A stretch of DNA of 26,264 bases, taken from positions 1 to 26,264 of the IMG/VR virus record IMGVR_UViG_3300009155_000221; one strand, given 5' to 3'. Shown here piece by piece: positions 10,601 through 16,947 of the stretch. How positions within the stretch are numbered: position 1 is the stretch's first letter; every line of letters begins with the position of its first letter. Source of the stretch: a virus. A program made the position numbers and the translations under genes. The notes under the pieces are model-generated. The model was not told where the DNA came from and made no database searches. It saw nothing but the letters and a program-made list of their open reading frames with translations.

Positions 10601-11728
10601 GGCACCTTCGGATGCATTGATACCACCTTCACGCATTGCTGTAAGGAAGAATGACAGGTCTTCTACGTTACCACCAAGTTGCTTGATAACTGGTGCTGCT
10701 TTTGGAATAGCAGTTGTCAGGTCTTCAATAGATGTTACAGTTTGGTTTTCAACTGCGTTTAGAAAGTTAATTTTTCCACGAAGTTCGTCAGCAGATGTTC
10801 CAAAAGCATTTGTTAGAGAGATTGTTGTCTCTAATGCTTTTTGTTGTTCTACGTTACCTAATACTGATAGACGTGTTGATTCTGATACTTGAGCAAGTAG
10901 GTCTGCCCCCATTTTACCAGTAGCAGCTGCTTTAGCAGCAGACTCCATAGTCTTTTCTACTGTAACTCCATATTTAGTAAATTCAGATGCTAGGTCTTTG
11001 ACCTGTTTAAGCATTCTATCTGCTTCAGTAGATGGTGTAAAGCTGTCTCCATAAACACGTTTAAATGCAACTGCTTGCTTTTCCATTTCCATAAATGTTT
11101 TGGCAGCAGTTGCTCCAAGAATACCGAGTGGAATAGAAAAACCAACCATAAGCTGACGACCAGCCCATTGTGTGTTTTTACCAAAGTTTAGAAGGTTGGT
11201 AGAACCTTGTTTTAGTAGTTGATTTAAAAGCTGTTGCTTTTGTGCAGCAATCTGTGTTTTAGTTGACAGGTTTTCCATGTCAAGTGCAAGTGGTCTAACA
11301 GCAATTGTTTTAAGAGCACCATTTGCATCACGACCCATTTTAATATATTGAGTCTGTAGGTCCTTGACTCTTTCAATGGCTACCTTTTGAATGGTATCCA
11401 TTTCTGTTTTAAAGAATTTACCAAAACTTCTGGAAGCACCACCAGCATATCTAAAATACTGGTTTAGAGATAATTTATTTTTTTCAAGTGATGTTGTAAA
11501 AGCTTGTGTAGATGATGCAACAGTTTTCATCTGTGCTGAGTATTGACCAGTTGCATTAATTGTGTCAACTAGTGACTGTTGCATTTGTAGTGATTTTAGA
11601 TTGGCTGTAGCACTACCCTTAGCCATTGAGGAATGAAAGTCTGAAATCTGTCTTTGAAGAAGTTTGATTTGTGCTAGTGCTTGACTAGCATCAATATCAA
11701 TTCTTACTTTGGACTCGAAATCAGACAT
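4676..11728 (-). CDS. Tape measure protein with an embedded ADP-ribosyltransferase-like domain
   Basis: The protein has 2350 residues, starting at ATG 11728 with AGAGGT upstream. Residues 1-180 are helical. About 200-560 match the phage minor tail/tape measure family (YGVTVEKTMESAAKAAATGK, AMREGGINASEGANALKSGL), followed by a hydrophobic stretch near 541-575. The family motif of the type DSIPAMLSNGEYVI occurs at about 684, 1658 and, diverged, 2281. A second hydrophobic segment lies near 1135-1160 and a coiled coil near 1450-1573. Residues 690-1080 and 1690-2035 are globular-looking and unrecognised; 2035-2184 resemble an ADP-ribosyltransferase. The protein sets tail length (an upper estimate of about 350 nm at 0.15 nm per residue) and is ejected ahead of the DNA. 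Its stop overlaps the next start as TAATG. Confidence 0.93.
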   Translation of the reverse strand: MSDFESKVRIDIDASQALAQIKLLQRQISDFHSSMAKGSATANLKSLQMQQSLVDTINATGQYSAQMKTVASSTQAFTTSLEKNKLSLNQYFRYAGGASRSFGKFFKTEMDTIQKVAIERVKDLQTQYIKMGRDANGALKTIAVRPLALDMENLSTKTQIAAQKQQLLNQLLKQGSTNLLNFGKNTQWAGRQLMVGFSIPLGILGATAAKTFMEMEKQAVAFKRVYGDSFTPSTEADRMLKQVKDLASEFTKYGVTVEKTMESAAKAAATGKMGADLLAQVSESTRLSVLGNVEQQKALETTISLTNAFGTSADELRGKINFLNAVENQTVTSIEDLTTAIPKAAPVIKQLGGNVEDLSFFLTAMREGGINASEGANALKSGLASLINPTNKASKMLEGFGINISSIVEKNKGDVKNLVIDFAKALDTLDPLNRARAIEQLFGKFQFSRLSTLFQNVIKDGSQAARVLELTKQSSAELGILAQRELNRISSSPMYKFQKAVADFKKELAPVGEEFIKAVTPLIKFGTDVLKSFNNLDGGVKQFIITTTGVIAGLGPIMLMTFGLIANGVANLIKGFSFVKSIFNKTTTASQVLGETTNYMTQQQIEAAAVAASLDQVHNKLTQSFTVEAKAVANLAAQYEKAISAQVAFSGVAAGGGKGKAKAAPKKYASGIFSVPGPKGAGDIVPAMLAPGEAVIPAGPAQKYRGFIKGMIAGKIPGFNKGKMDARQKVRAAPKTIIEQVRALFEAGWFGQKEEQAAIKKQVIAEADARGLVDTEDKKARSNFLAKYGFGKAGPVDSTHISSMGDDKTFTSKTVLPDHRALNQVFADAVEGRISRDGKTSAVGDILKDKKIIAKMAAQSGLDEKTLVKELKKMDPRRVGGAVYPTTESGIKALQSFYQNTDRPTPGTRIASAGLRERLKVGGKAGGFIEGAKAGGKIRLNPKLDDKALEEQKAKIDNSQNKEKKRQTTAIKKNTSAINAETAETKKGTRTKRDANKAAAKTKPTPTIAVTEQLGNGITKTTGVDKNGKEYVRYNNGKRFATKDEIAAATRETPASKKTSRFGKVGSFLSRRGVLGGAGMAASMGGSMLGGDIGNTIANVGNAAFIADVGRSFIPQGVKAKLATFGVEKLLPILKNLAPMFLKLGLVLTVATTAYEIFTANAKKQAEISKAVVDTLSMTKDRLDKVNEFFGTDAKLSGIRTLSVAGEGQTGKQASLAEQFRTSDQFKSLYGDQASKLRGATDKQFAITMQSLALDLYGQGVGAEQVQIIVDAIKKEAQKTNVVIKFKDLTLDTETGRQNLAKSIKEITDGMVKELQSQRDWLGLNWLASANIDAYTSQLSGFVSALSQEFEKGRISVTEFESSFSKIKQSFNAAEQANPGDGIVYLNKVLKEVSPEVSTAAALISNLSDKALVLKLAMKGAALSSQLLADVSIGNADAKKYLLYLDKFENEKHAKLIKQQKVITGITNQQKNLQKQETAVNDLYDKRITALERIDALNQSISDRQKGQLDLADALSQGDVFRAAQAMQQIRADEAKVALEQQKNVLQDQRDTKTGSLQNQQDNLDSSASSAQSKLTEISNEQPKPYENTKIKGMTVEQLTITKNNAASIMKNPFLTTALNVGSGGIWGTISNFIGTLLSNFKFADGGHITGAGSGTSDSIPAMLSNGEYVIRANAVKAIGTHTLDKLNHAEKFANGGLAGFRQSEHKVPGKKRFGLNDIAAGLTNPIIQGGAHGTDVMGGFATAESYMNVASGKGGFFDYLTAILTPLALTGFGGASKAGAVGAKALLSTGKVGAAKAAYTAKMTEMLAAKAGKATAKAFNPSKPATGGEYLKALKLEGFTNFPAGKKYDSPLWNAARSKFGDIPSDSSVRATPFTLAKTGIGFSQSKLAGLQATEAGVKYALRNGVSNFTEGILSHPDFPQWQQAGLSKDHLNNLVPWNLGSSNFNFGEFLRQSLQAKNQAKNSLTGANDLLNSKSPYLALQKMLWSMHETKVDKKLAQGLGFNMPSKTLAKLISVLPPNIAALFFNKTARHRSNNIIEELYHPQDIPIENGQVYGPGTYFAQTPEISDKMFSGFGNQVHGMSVTPKAALKTLFGKGYIDSNKLAKEYIKIHGTQSGIQKQANISGNQWRAHVGNQLDQMPWNDKLIQGLLSKGYIGYKHGDALTNWLVGVPNSGYGLKHIESNLGSSMTMKKNNNPMLNYVKNMFGNQLGLTRNQNVPLLDMISQFLNGKVKPKTSSGFTSIEGLANGGLVNIPHFKNGGMFRTGYAGGGLAKLHDKEFVMNPGAVREYGVGNLKAMNNGTYNNGSVYNSYGVNINVGGSNSNASDIARTVIREIKKIDSQQIRSTRI
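5177..5623 (-). other. ADP-ribosyltransferase-like (ART/PolyVal-like) domain in the tape measure protein
   Basis: Residues about 2035-2184 contain EELYHPQ with His2044, then YGPGTYFAQTPEISDKMF with Tyr2056 and Tyr2061, a strand NQVHGMSVTPKA, and near the end LLSKGYIGYKHGDAL, WLVGVPNSGYGLKHI. The order 'LYH...GxGxYFA.sPe...' followed by a 'kGYdGi...' strand is that of ART folds of the H-Y-E type and of ART domains in polyvalent phage proteins. I cannot identify the catalytic Glu with confidence, so the domain may be inactive or only structurally related. Confidence 0.5.
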
Positions 11729-11746
11729 TCATTATTACCTCTTTTA

Positions 11747-12067
11747 TTAGTTTTTACCACCGATAAATTGAGTTCCACCCAAGGCTACGCCTGATGCTTC
11801 TTCAATAATTTGGTATACGGTTGGTAGGTCTAGGATATCTTCTAGCTTTGATGGGTCTTCAGCCAGTTCTGGCTTGTACTGACGCATTGCAATGCTTACG
11901 CATTCCATTAGAATATCCATTGATTTATCGTTGTCTTCTGCAACTTCTTCAATGCTTGTGAACTTTTTCATAAAGTCACGTAGAAGAGAAATCTTAAGTG
12001 GACGTACAGTAATAACTGTTCCATCTGGCAGAGTGATTTCTTTTGCTTCGTTAATGGTGGTTGCCAT
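11747..12067 (-). CDS. Tail assembly chaperone, short form (paralogue)
   Basis: The protein has 106 residues and consists only of the N-terminal chaperone domain (PDGTVITVRPLKISLLRDFM, SMDILMECVSIAMRQYKPEL, LEDILDLPTVYQIIEEASGV). It lacks the C-terminal extension of the preceding gene, so it corresponds to the short product (lambda gpG type). It has a separate promoter, a strong ribosome-binding site and its own ATG, so no frameshift is needed to make it. The tape measure gene follows after 18 bases. Confidence 0.8.
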   Translation of the reverse strand: MATTINEAKEITLPDGTVITVRPLKISLLRDFMKKFTSIEEVAEDNDKSMDILMECVSIAMRQYKPELAEDPSKLEDILDLPTVYQIIEEASGVALGGTQFIGGKN

Positions 12068-12091
12068 TTTGCCTCCTATAGGTTATAAACA

Positions 12092-12100
12092 ATTATAACA
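12092..12100 (-). promoter_or_regulatory. Extended -10 promoter for the short tail chaperone gene
   Basis: TGTTATAAT lies in the 46-base gap between the two chaperone genes. The start would be about 17 bases before ATG 12067, leaving AGGAGG (12072-12077) in the leader, four bases before the ATG. Confidence 0.6.
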
Positions 12101-12113
12101 TAGAACAGATTGA

Positions 12114-12809
12114 TTAGTCCCACTTTTCATAAGCTAGTCCCATACCAATACCGAATCCAGCTTTTTGTGCATTTGTTCCTTGTAGGGCTAGGATATCATC
12201 TGGGTCACTTGTTGCTCCACCACTAAATACTCTAGCTTTCATTGATTCCCATGCATCTGGTTCATTATTTTTACCAGATTGTTCATCTAGGTCTACACCC
12301 TGGATAGCAGCAAGAAATTTCTTTTCAGCATAGTCTGCGTCTCTCTTAGCATTTAGTGTACTCATTAGTTCTGGTAATGATAATGATTTTTCTAGCTCTT
12401 CATAGTCTTTCCAAATACCCAGCAAAAATGCTTCTGATTCAAGTGCTGCCAAGTCCATATTTTCCCATGTTGGTGGATTGTCTGATACCTGTTTCTGTGG
12501 AGTATCTTGTGTTTCTTCTTTATTCTTTAACTGAATACCTGCAGAAAAATCTAGTAGGTCATATAAAGTATCCATATCTATTGAGTCTTCTAGCAATTCT
12601 TTTGTTGCTATTTGTGGATGGTATTGTCTCATTGCGATTGCTCCACAAATAAGTAAAATATCCATTGTTTCTTCTTCTGATTGAGCTTTTCCAAAATTGG
12701 AAAATTCATCCATAAAATCTCTAAGATAAACTATCTTGAGTGGATTAATGTGTAAAACTGTTCCATCAATTAATTGTATAAATCCTGATTCATATATTTT
12801 AGTAGCCAT
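12114..12809 (-). CDS. Tail assembly chaperone, long form
   Basis: The protein has 231 residues from ATG 12809 (MATKIYESGFIQLIDGT). A TTG at 12845 in the same frame is rejected because it lies inside the terminator hairpin. The first 95 residues (DGTVLHINPLKIVYLRDFMD, then MDILLICGAIAMRQYHP) match the domain of the next gene, with roughly 40 identical positions by eye. The remaining 135 residues are polar and end in GFGIGMGLAYEKWD; this part corresponds to the extension that in other phages is added by frameshift. Tail chaperones coat the tape measure protein and recruit tail tube subunits. The position between major tail protein and tape measure gene is decisive for the call. Confidence 0.8.
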   Translation of the reverse strand: MATKIYESGFIQLIDGTVLHINPLKIVYLRDFMDEFSNFGKAQSEEETMDILLICGAIAMRQYHPQIATKELLEDSIDMDTLYDLLDFSAGIQLKNKEETQDTPQKQVSDNPPTWENMDLAALESEAFLLGIWKDYEELEKSLSLPELMSTLNAKRDADYAEKKFLAAIQGVDLDEQSGKNNEPDAWESMKARVFSGGATSDPDDILALQGTNAQKAGFGIGMGLAYEKWD

Positions 12810-12815
12810 GTATCT

Positions 12816-12824
12816 ATTATAGCA
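12816..12824 (-). promoter_or_regulatory. Extended -10 promoter for the long tail chaperone gene
   Basis: TGCTATAAT begins in the last base of the terminator U-run and ends six bases before ATG 12809. TTGGTT stands 18 bases upstream as a possible weak -35, within the terminator hairpin. The six-base gap AGATAC offers no ribosome-binding site, so the message is probably leaderless. Confidence 0.65.
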
Positions 12825-12856
12825 AAAAGAAACTCCCCCAACCAAAGTTAGGGGAG
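12824..12856 (-). terminator. Rho-independent terminator after the major tail protein gene
   Basis: On the minus strand CTCCCCTAAC pairs with GTTGGGGGAG (ten pairs, one G-T) around a TTTG loop and is followed by TTTCTTTTT. Its U-run touches the next promoter. Confidence 0.88.
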
Positions 12857-12876
12857 CCTCAACTATTAAGTTATTT

Positions 12877-13563
12877 TTAGAATGAATCGCTAGTAACGTT
12901 AGATGTTGGATAGCCAGTCTTGTTACCTGCTGCGAGTGTGCGGTCTACAATTCTTCCGTATGTTCCTGAGTTATTAGGAAGTAGACGGAATGAAACGTCG
13001 AACATTGTTGCTGCATCACGTTTTGCGGATACAGTAACACTGTCAATAGAAATTGCACGATATGCAACGTAAATACGTTCAATTGTACTTCCTGCTGCAC
13101 AGTCACCAGTTCCTGGTCCTACCGCAACCAAACCACGTTCGATTGGGCAGTCACCGATGTCTCCAGCGGATAACTGTAGAGTGTCCTCTCCAGTTAGACC
13201 ACCAGTACCACTTGAAACGAATGCATCTGTTCTTGGACGAGCCAAGGAAAGAAGCAAGTTTTCTAGGGTAGCCTCTGCAAAGCTTGTGTTAAGGTTAACT
13301 GTCATGCCCTGCTTGTAGAGTTTAGCTACGTCAAGAACCTGGTCAACGCTTACTTCACCAAAATCTGGAGCAAATGTAAGGTCAATACCATTGCTAGTGT
13401 AACCTACGTTACGGAAGCTGGTGTTGTTGCTCAGAGTTTCTCTATATGATGCATCTGATGATGCAGCAGGTAGATTTGAGTAAGCCATTTCGCCGTTTTC
13501 ATAAGCGTAAAGTGCTGCTGCACCAACGATAATGTTGGAGCTTGTACCTCTTTGATATGCCAT
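12877..13563 (-). CDS. Major tail protein (tail tube)
   Basis: The protein has 228 residues. The pattern GYTSNGIDLTFAPDFGEVSV followed by DQVLDVAKLYKQGMTVNLNT and ATLENLLLSLARP is characteristic of the actinophage major tail protein family, which stacks as hexameric rings to form the tail tube. The second half contains a Gly/Ser-rich stretch with two cysteines (CPIERGLVAVGPGTGDC), possibly an exposed loop. AGGTG stands eight bases before the ATG. Codon use is less AT-rich than in the flanking minor genes, as expected for an abundant protein. A strong terminator follows. Confidence 0.85.
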   Translation of the reverse strand: MAYQRGTSSNIIVGAAALYAYENGEMAYSNLPAASSDASYRETLSNNTSFRNVGYTSNGIDLTFAPDFGEVSVDQVLDVAKLYKQGMTVNLNTSFAEATLENLLLSLARPRTDAFVSSGTGGLTGEDTLQLSAGDIGDCPIERGLVAVGPGTGDCAAGSTIERIYVAYRAISIDSVTVSAKRDAATMFDVSFRLLPNNSGTYGRIVDRTLAAGNKTGYPTSNVTSDSF

Positions 13564-13620
13564 AATTTTTTCACCTCTATTTCTTATGGAATTTATGGTT
13601 ATGGGTGTTTCCTCAATATA

Positions 13621-13626
13621 AGTATA
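13621..13626 (-). promoter_or_regulatory. Possible -10 element for the major tail protein gene
   Basis: TATACT lies in the 77-base gap before the major tail protein, about 58 bases ahead of its ATG. Neither a TGn extension nor a convincing -35 is present. Read-through from the connector operon could also supply transcription. Confidence 0.3.
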
Positions 13627-13640
13627 ACTTGCGTTTATGA

Positions 13641-14171
13641 TTAAATTGAGTCTTGAATAACCATATGGTAATCAAATTCAATTATAATTTTATTACCACC
13701 ATAGGTCCGAGCAGTGCCAAAATCAATGACATCCCTGACCTCTTCTAACTGATATACCTTAAAGCTATGAAAATAAAAGTTTGGCTGAATGGTTTCTCCC
13801 TCTACGGTAATAGAACCTTTATCTTTTTGCCATTTATTTATTTCTTCTGCAGTTTCGTCTTCACGGTCCATTAGTCTTAGAATTTTTTCTGTAATCTTAA
13901 TCATATTGACAACTGAGTTTTCTGCTGTGGCATAAAAATAATACAAAGCTTGTTCACATTTAATATGTGGAAATGGCTTTCTACGCATACGAATAAGTCT
14001 GTCATATGTACACATAATTCCACCTTCTGGAAAACTTGATGTTAAGTTGTCAATGGTAGATGGTGTTGTTGGGAAAAATGGTATGGAGCTAAATCCCAAT
14101 GCCTCTAACTTTTCTTGAAGGTAATGATTTACCCAAAGCATTGGTGTATTTAATATAGATGTTGCTGTCAT
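13641..14171 (-). CDS. Tail terminator-like protein
   Basis: The protein has 176 residues from ATG 14171, which overlaps the upstream stop as ATGA and has AGGAGC six bases before it; the TTG at 14192 would give a longer reading but spans this ribosome-binding site. It is an alpha/beta protein (NHYLQEKLEALGFSSIPFFP, DRLIRMRRKPFPHIKCEQ, KIIIEFDYHMVI). Size and placement just before the major tail protein are those of the tail terminator that caps the finished tail tube. It is the last gene of the overlapping connector set; about 77 bases then separate it from the major tail protein gene. Confidence 0.55.
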   Translation of the reverse strand: MTATSILNTPMLWVNHYLQEKLEALGFSSIPFFPTTPSTIDNLTSSFPEGGIMCTYDRLIRMRRKPFPHIKCEQALYYFYATAENSVVNMIKITEKILRLMDREDETAEEINKWQKDKGSITVEGETIQPNFYFHSFKVYQLEEVRDVIDFGTARTYGGNKIIIEFDYHMVIQDSI

Positions 14172-14830
14172 TTGATTGCTCCTACTATCCAATTATACCC
14201 TGCTTTAACACCCTCTGAACGCTTAGCATTCTTTTTTAAATGTTTGTGAAATTCTGCTGGATTTTCTAAATTATATGCAATTCCAGATGCTTGCAAAAAA
14301 GATTGAGTAAAATATCTATTAAAAAACATATCAAGAACATGGGTAAATTGTCCCTGAACTTCTCCACCTGGTTTATTAATTTGAATAGGATTGGGCGTAA
14401 AGATAGTTTCTTCACCATTTTGAAATACAAGAACACTTGAGTTTTTGGGTTTAATAGTAATTGGAATTCCCTTTTCCATAATTTCTGCTTTATTAAAAAA
14501 TGGTGTAGTAGACCCTCTGCTTATAGATTGTGATTGTTTAAATGAATATGTAAAAACAAGATTATTAGATGTAAGAGTATAGTCAATATCGTATAGCCTT
14601 GCTTCTGGGCTTCCAGTCATATACCATTCATAAACATGTTGTAGTCTTTGTGGGTCAAGTTTTGCATTAGTATCAATAAATTGTTTTGCTATTTCTACTG
14701 CACTAGCACCAAGTTCATTTAAAAATTTTGTCTTACCTAATTTAGCACCGTCAACATATCCGTTTGAATATTCTGCAATATTCATAATGTCTCTAAATAA
14801 ATTTTTATCATCAAATTTTACTGTTATCAT
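14168..14830 (-). CDS. Neck or tail-completion protein (HK97 gp10-like position)
   Basis: The protein has 220 residues. The first 70 form a helical region (FRDIMNIAEYSNGYVDGAKL, then NELGASAVEIAKQFID), followed by beta-rich sequence (LYDIDYTLTSNNLVFTYSFK) and a basic C-terminal helix. A helix-rich start with an 'HVYEW' segment and Gly-rich turns is seen in proteins that close the neck between head and tail, and the gene lies in the corresponding slot. I do not recognise a defined motif that settles the call. Coupled on both sides by ATGA overlaps. Confidence 0.5.
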   Translation of the reverse strand: MITVKFDDKNLFRDIMNIAEYSNGYVDGAKLGKTKFLNELGASAVEIAKQFIDTNAKLDPQRLQHVYEWYMTGSPEARLYDIDYTLTSNNLVFTYSFKQSQSISRGSTTPFFNKAEIMEKGIPITIKPKNSSVLVFQNGEETIFTPNPIQINKPGGEVQGQFTHVLDMFFNRYFTQSFLQASGIAYNLENPAEFHKHLKKNAKRSEGVKAGYNWIVGAIK

Positions 14831-15276
14831 ATGTCCGTTCCTTGATTTTCTGAACGTTTAACAATTATTTTATAATACTCTACACTTCCAAATGGACCAA
14901 CCACTGGCTCAAATGTTGCAAGTTCAAATATTGTTGGCTGTCCAGAACGTGAACCAGAAGTTTCTAAATAAATAACATTGCTATTATTATCTCTAATATT
15001 AGTTATTAGAATATTTGTGAGAGCATTTCTTTCGTCTTCACTTGAAAATCTTATATCGGTTCTTACCCTACCATTTAAAGCATTATCAATATTTAGTTTA
15101 GCATCTGGTTGAATGTCTTTTTTATTTTTTAAACCACTAGCAACAAATGCACATGAAATACTTTTATCTAATACCCAGTTTCTTTTTACATCTCCATAAG
15201 CACCTTGCTCAACTATTGGATAATAAACATCTGCAAGCATTGGAAATAAAAAATCTGTGGTTTCGCATATTGCCAT
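14827..15276 (-). CDS. Head-tail connector (stopper-like) protein
   Basis: The protein has 149 residues, mixed alpha/beta, without signal or membrane segments. It begins MAICETTDFLFPMLADVYYP and contains a strand pair near its end (GSVEYYKIIVKRS) as in beta-barrel stopper proteins. I cannot name the family with certainty; the call rests on size, composition and position, second after the capsid-associated gene and before the tail completion genes. Its start overlaps the adaptor stop as TAATG and its stop overlaps the next start as ATGA, so its synthesis is tied to the other connector proteins. Confidence 0.55.
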   Translation of the reverse strand: MAICETTDFLFPMLADVYYPIVEQGAYGDVKRNWVLDKSISCAFVASGLKNKKDIQPDAKLNIDNALNGRVRTDIRFSSEDERNALTNILITNIRDNNSNVIYLETSGSRSGQPTIFELATFEPVVGPFGSVEYYKIIVKRSENQGTDI

Positions 15277-16484
15277 TACAACACCCCTGGGTGAGTAATA
15301 GTCTTGAAATATTTAGATAAAATTTTATCTACAAGAATATTTCCTGTTCCCTCAAAAACAGCAGTATCAAACTTAACATCAAATTGGTCAGTATTGTAGG
15401 CATTGATGTATCTTTTATAATAATCAAGTCTTCCACATTCAATGTCGTCAATAATCATTTCAGTTGCTTTTTTAATGTCAGATGGGACCATTAGGTATCC
15501 ATCTTCACCAACAATTGTATAATCGTTACCAGCAGCAAATCCACGACCACCGTACATAAGACCAATATAGTCTGAGGAACCAGCTGGAAAAATTGATGGA
15601 GTTGATTCTCTTCTATTTATTTCGCCAGTATAGTCTAGGGTTAATGCGGTTTGGTCTGGCGTGAATACATATTGAGATGTCCAATATTTTTTAACAGAAC
15701 CAAATTTAGTTTCTGCAGAAACTTGTGCAGATGTTATGGTTTTACCTGTAAGTCTAAGTCCATACAATCCAGCATTTTCTAACAATTCATATATAGTGTA
15801 TGTTCCGTCAAGATTGGTTGAACCTTGAATTGTAACAATATCTCCTACAGAATAATCTAACTTACTAAGTGTTTTTAGACCAAGATTACTGTTTGATGGT
15901 GGGTTAGCATCCCAAAATCCTGTAATTTCAATATTGTCTTCATCTTTATAAACAAGAACATTGTTTTCATATAAAGCAATAACTCTTTTTAGGTTATCCC
16001 AAACAGCAAGATAATCACTACCCAAACCAAGAGTATTAATTAGGTGTCGTTTATAATAAAATCCATCTGTAACAATAGAGTCAATAATTGCTCGTGCTAG
16101 TGCTTCTTGGTCTTTATATTTGGCTACCTCACTTGCTACTGTTGATTTTGTGGTGGGGTCTACATATGGTCTACGAACTTCGTAGTAGTCCTCAAAAAAT
16201 AAATTACTTGGAATAGCACTTGTTCCAGAATAAACCTGAACCTTGTAGTCTGCATCATATTTAAGTGGAACAACAACATCAATTCCATTAAACGAAACCC
16301 TAGTCCAACCTACTTCATAAACAATGCTAAAGTCAAGCATATCTGTTACTACCAAATATGCAGTAGACCCACTAAAGCTATCTGGAAAGTCTATTGTAAA
16401 TACAAATTTATTTGTTGCAAAATTTTTGTATGTCCAGCCTGTTGTGCTTTGTGGTGTTCCAGAATTTACTTTAATGATTTCCAT
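15276..16484 (-). CDS. Head-tail connector (adaptor) protein with an inserted beta module
   Basis: The protein has 402 residues. It starts with a beta-rich region (residues 1-100), continues with a helical segment (STVASEVAKYKDQEALARAIIDSIV), and ends with PSDIKKATEMIIDDIECGRLD and a closing helix (ILVDKILSKYF). The helical C-terminal pattern is that of adaptor proteins that bind the portal ring (gp6/gp15 type). About residues 184-260 form a beta-module (DYSVGDIVTIQGSTNLDGTYT) that looks like a diverged version of the Ig-like repeat seen in the tail proteins. At about 400 residues the protein is far longer than a usual adaptor of 100-200 residues. Both ends overlap neighbours by TAATG, so it is translated in a coupled operon. 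Confidence 0.68.
   Translation of the reverse strand: MEIIKVNSGTPQSTTGWTYKNFATNKFVFTIDFPDSFSGSTAYLVVTDMLDFSIVYEVGWTRVSFNGIDVVVPLKYDADYKVQVYSGTSAIPSNLFFEDYYEVRRPYVDPTTKSTVASEVAKYKDQEALARAIIDSIVTDGFYYKRHLINTLGLGSDYLAVWDNLKRVIALYENNVLVYKDEDNIEITGFWDANPPSNSNLGLKTLSKLDYSVGDIVTIQGSTNLDGTYTIYELLENAGLYGLRLTGKTITSAQVSAETKFGSVKKYWTSQYVFTPDQTALTLDYTGEINRRESTPSIFPAGSSDYIGLMYGGRGFAAGNDYTIVGEDGYLMVPSDIKKATEMIIDDIECGRLDYYKRYINAYNTDQFDVKFDTAVFEGTGNILVDKILSKYFKTITHPGVL
15705..15936 (-). repeat. Diverged Ig-like module in the connector protein
   Basis: About 75 residues beginning IEITGFWDANPPSNSN, with SVGDIVTIQGSTNLDGTYTI in place of the GDTV...GYNGT core. It keeps the spacing and strand pattern of the other copies but has lost the GYNGT motif (LDGT). 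Membership of the family is likely but not certain. Confidence 0.5.
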
Positions 16485-16858
16485 TAATTATCAAATGCCT
16501 CTTTAATTTCTTTTGGTGTAACAAATCTAATGTGAATTCTAGTCATCCATTTATCGGCTTGTTCTTGTGTTACAAAGTTGTAGCCACGTTGGACTTCTCC
16601 CACACCTTCCCAAAAAACATTTCTGCTAGAATACAGTGCAACCTTTTTCTTTTTAAGTTCTTCCTTTTTAGGTTCTTCTTTTTCAATGCTAGAGCCAATT
16701 GTATTATTAATTATTGAATCTGCTGAAGCTTTTGTGTTGGTCTTTTTCTTTGGTATAGTTATTACAACATTTTCTTCTTCTACCGCTTCAATTTTTGAAA
16801 CAGAAATACCAAATTCATTTGCGGTCTTTTCAACCTGAGTGATTTTTTGTTCTGACAT
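16484..16858 (-). CDS. Small head-associated protein, function unknown
   Basis: The protein has 124 residues. The first 70 are Lys/Glu-rich and probably disordered, with a basic-acidic block KEEPKKEELKKKK at the centre. The C-terminal 55 residues (VALYSSRNVFWEGVGEVQRG, then EQADKWMTRIHIRFVTPKEI) resemble a short conserved protein found after the capsid gene in actinophages; this is recalled, not searched. It is the first gene of the connector operon, follows a promoter and a close ribosome-binding site, and its stop overlaps the next start (TAATG). A role in capsid decoration or in the connector is possible. Confidence 0.7.
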   Translation of the reverse strand: MSEQKITQVEKTANEFGISVSKIEAVEEENVVITIPKKKTNTKASADSIINNTIGSSIEKEEPKKEELKKKKVALYSSRNVFWEGVGEVQRGYNFVTQEQADKWMTRIHIRFVTPKEIKEAFDN

Positions 16859-16873
16859 TATTCCTCCGATTAT

Positions 16874-16882
16874 ATTATAACA
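16874..16882 (-). promoter_or_regulatory. Extended -10 promoter for the head-tail connector operon
   Basis: TGTTATAAT stands just after the capsid terminator. The start point would fall a few bases before GGAGGA (16862-16867), which lies three bases before the ATG at 16858. This promoter would restart transcription for the connector genes. Confidence 0.6.
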
Positions 16883-16894
16883 GATTAATAAACC

Positions 16895-16925
16895 AAAAGG
16901 GGATAGAAGCCGAAGCCCCTACCCC
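16895..16925 (-). terminator. Terminator after the major capsid gene, with a UUCG loop
   Basis: On the minus strand GGGGTAGGGGC folds back on GCTTCTATCCCC (one bulge, two G-T pairs) around a TTCG tetraloop closed by C-G, followed by TTTTGGTTTATT. The short U-run suggests partial rather than complete termination. Confidence 0.75.
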
Positions 16926-16947
16926 CTCTAAGTGGGTTAACTCAAGA

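Noticed and set aside
10398-10892. Plus-strand open frame of 164 codons opposite the tape measure gene
   Set aside because: It lies opposite the most conserved tape measure domain and has no family resemblance or start signal.
12068-12113. A tRNA or other small RNA gene in the intergenic gaps
   Set aside because: The gaps are short and are explained by promoters, terminators and ribosome-binding sites; no cloverleaf is visible.
12114-12130. A programmed frameshift joining the two chaperone genes
   Set aside because: I saw no classical slippery heptamer near the end of the long gene, and the short gene has its own promoter, Shine-Dalgarno sequence, ATG and a duplicated domain.
12810-12845. 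Longer start (TTG 12845) for the long chaperone
   Set aside because: It would place the first codons inside the terminator hairpin and upstream of the -10 element.
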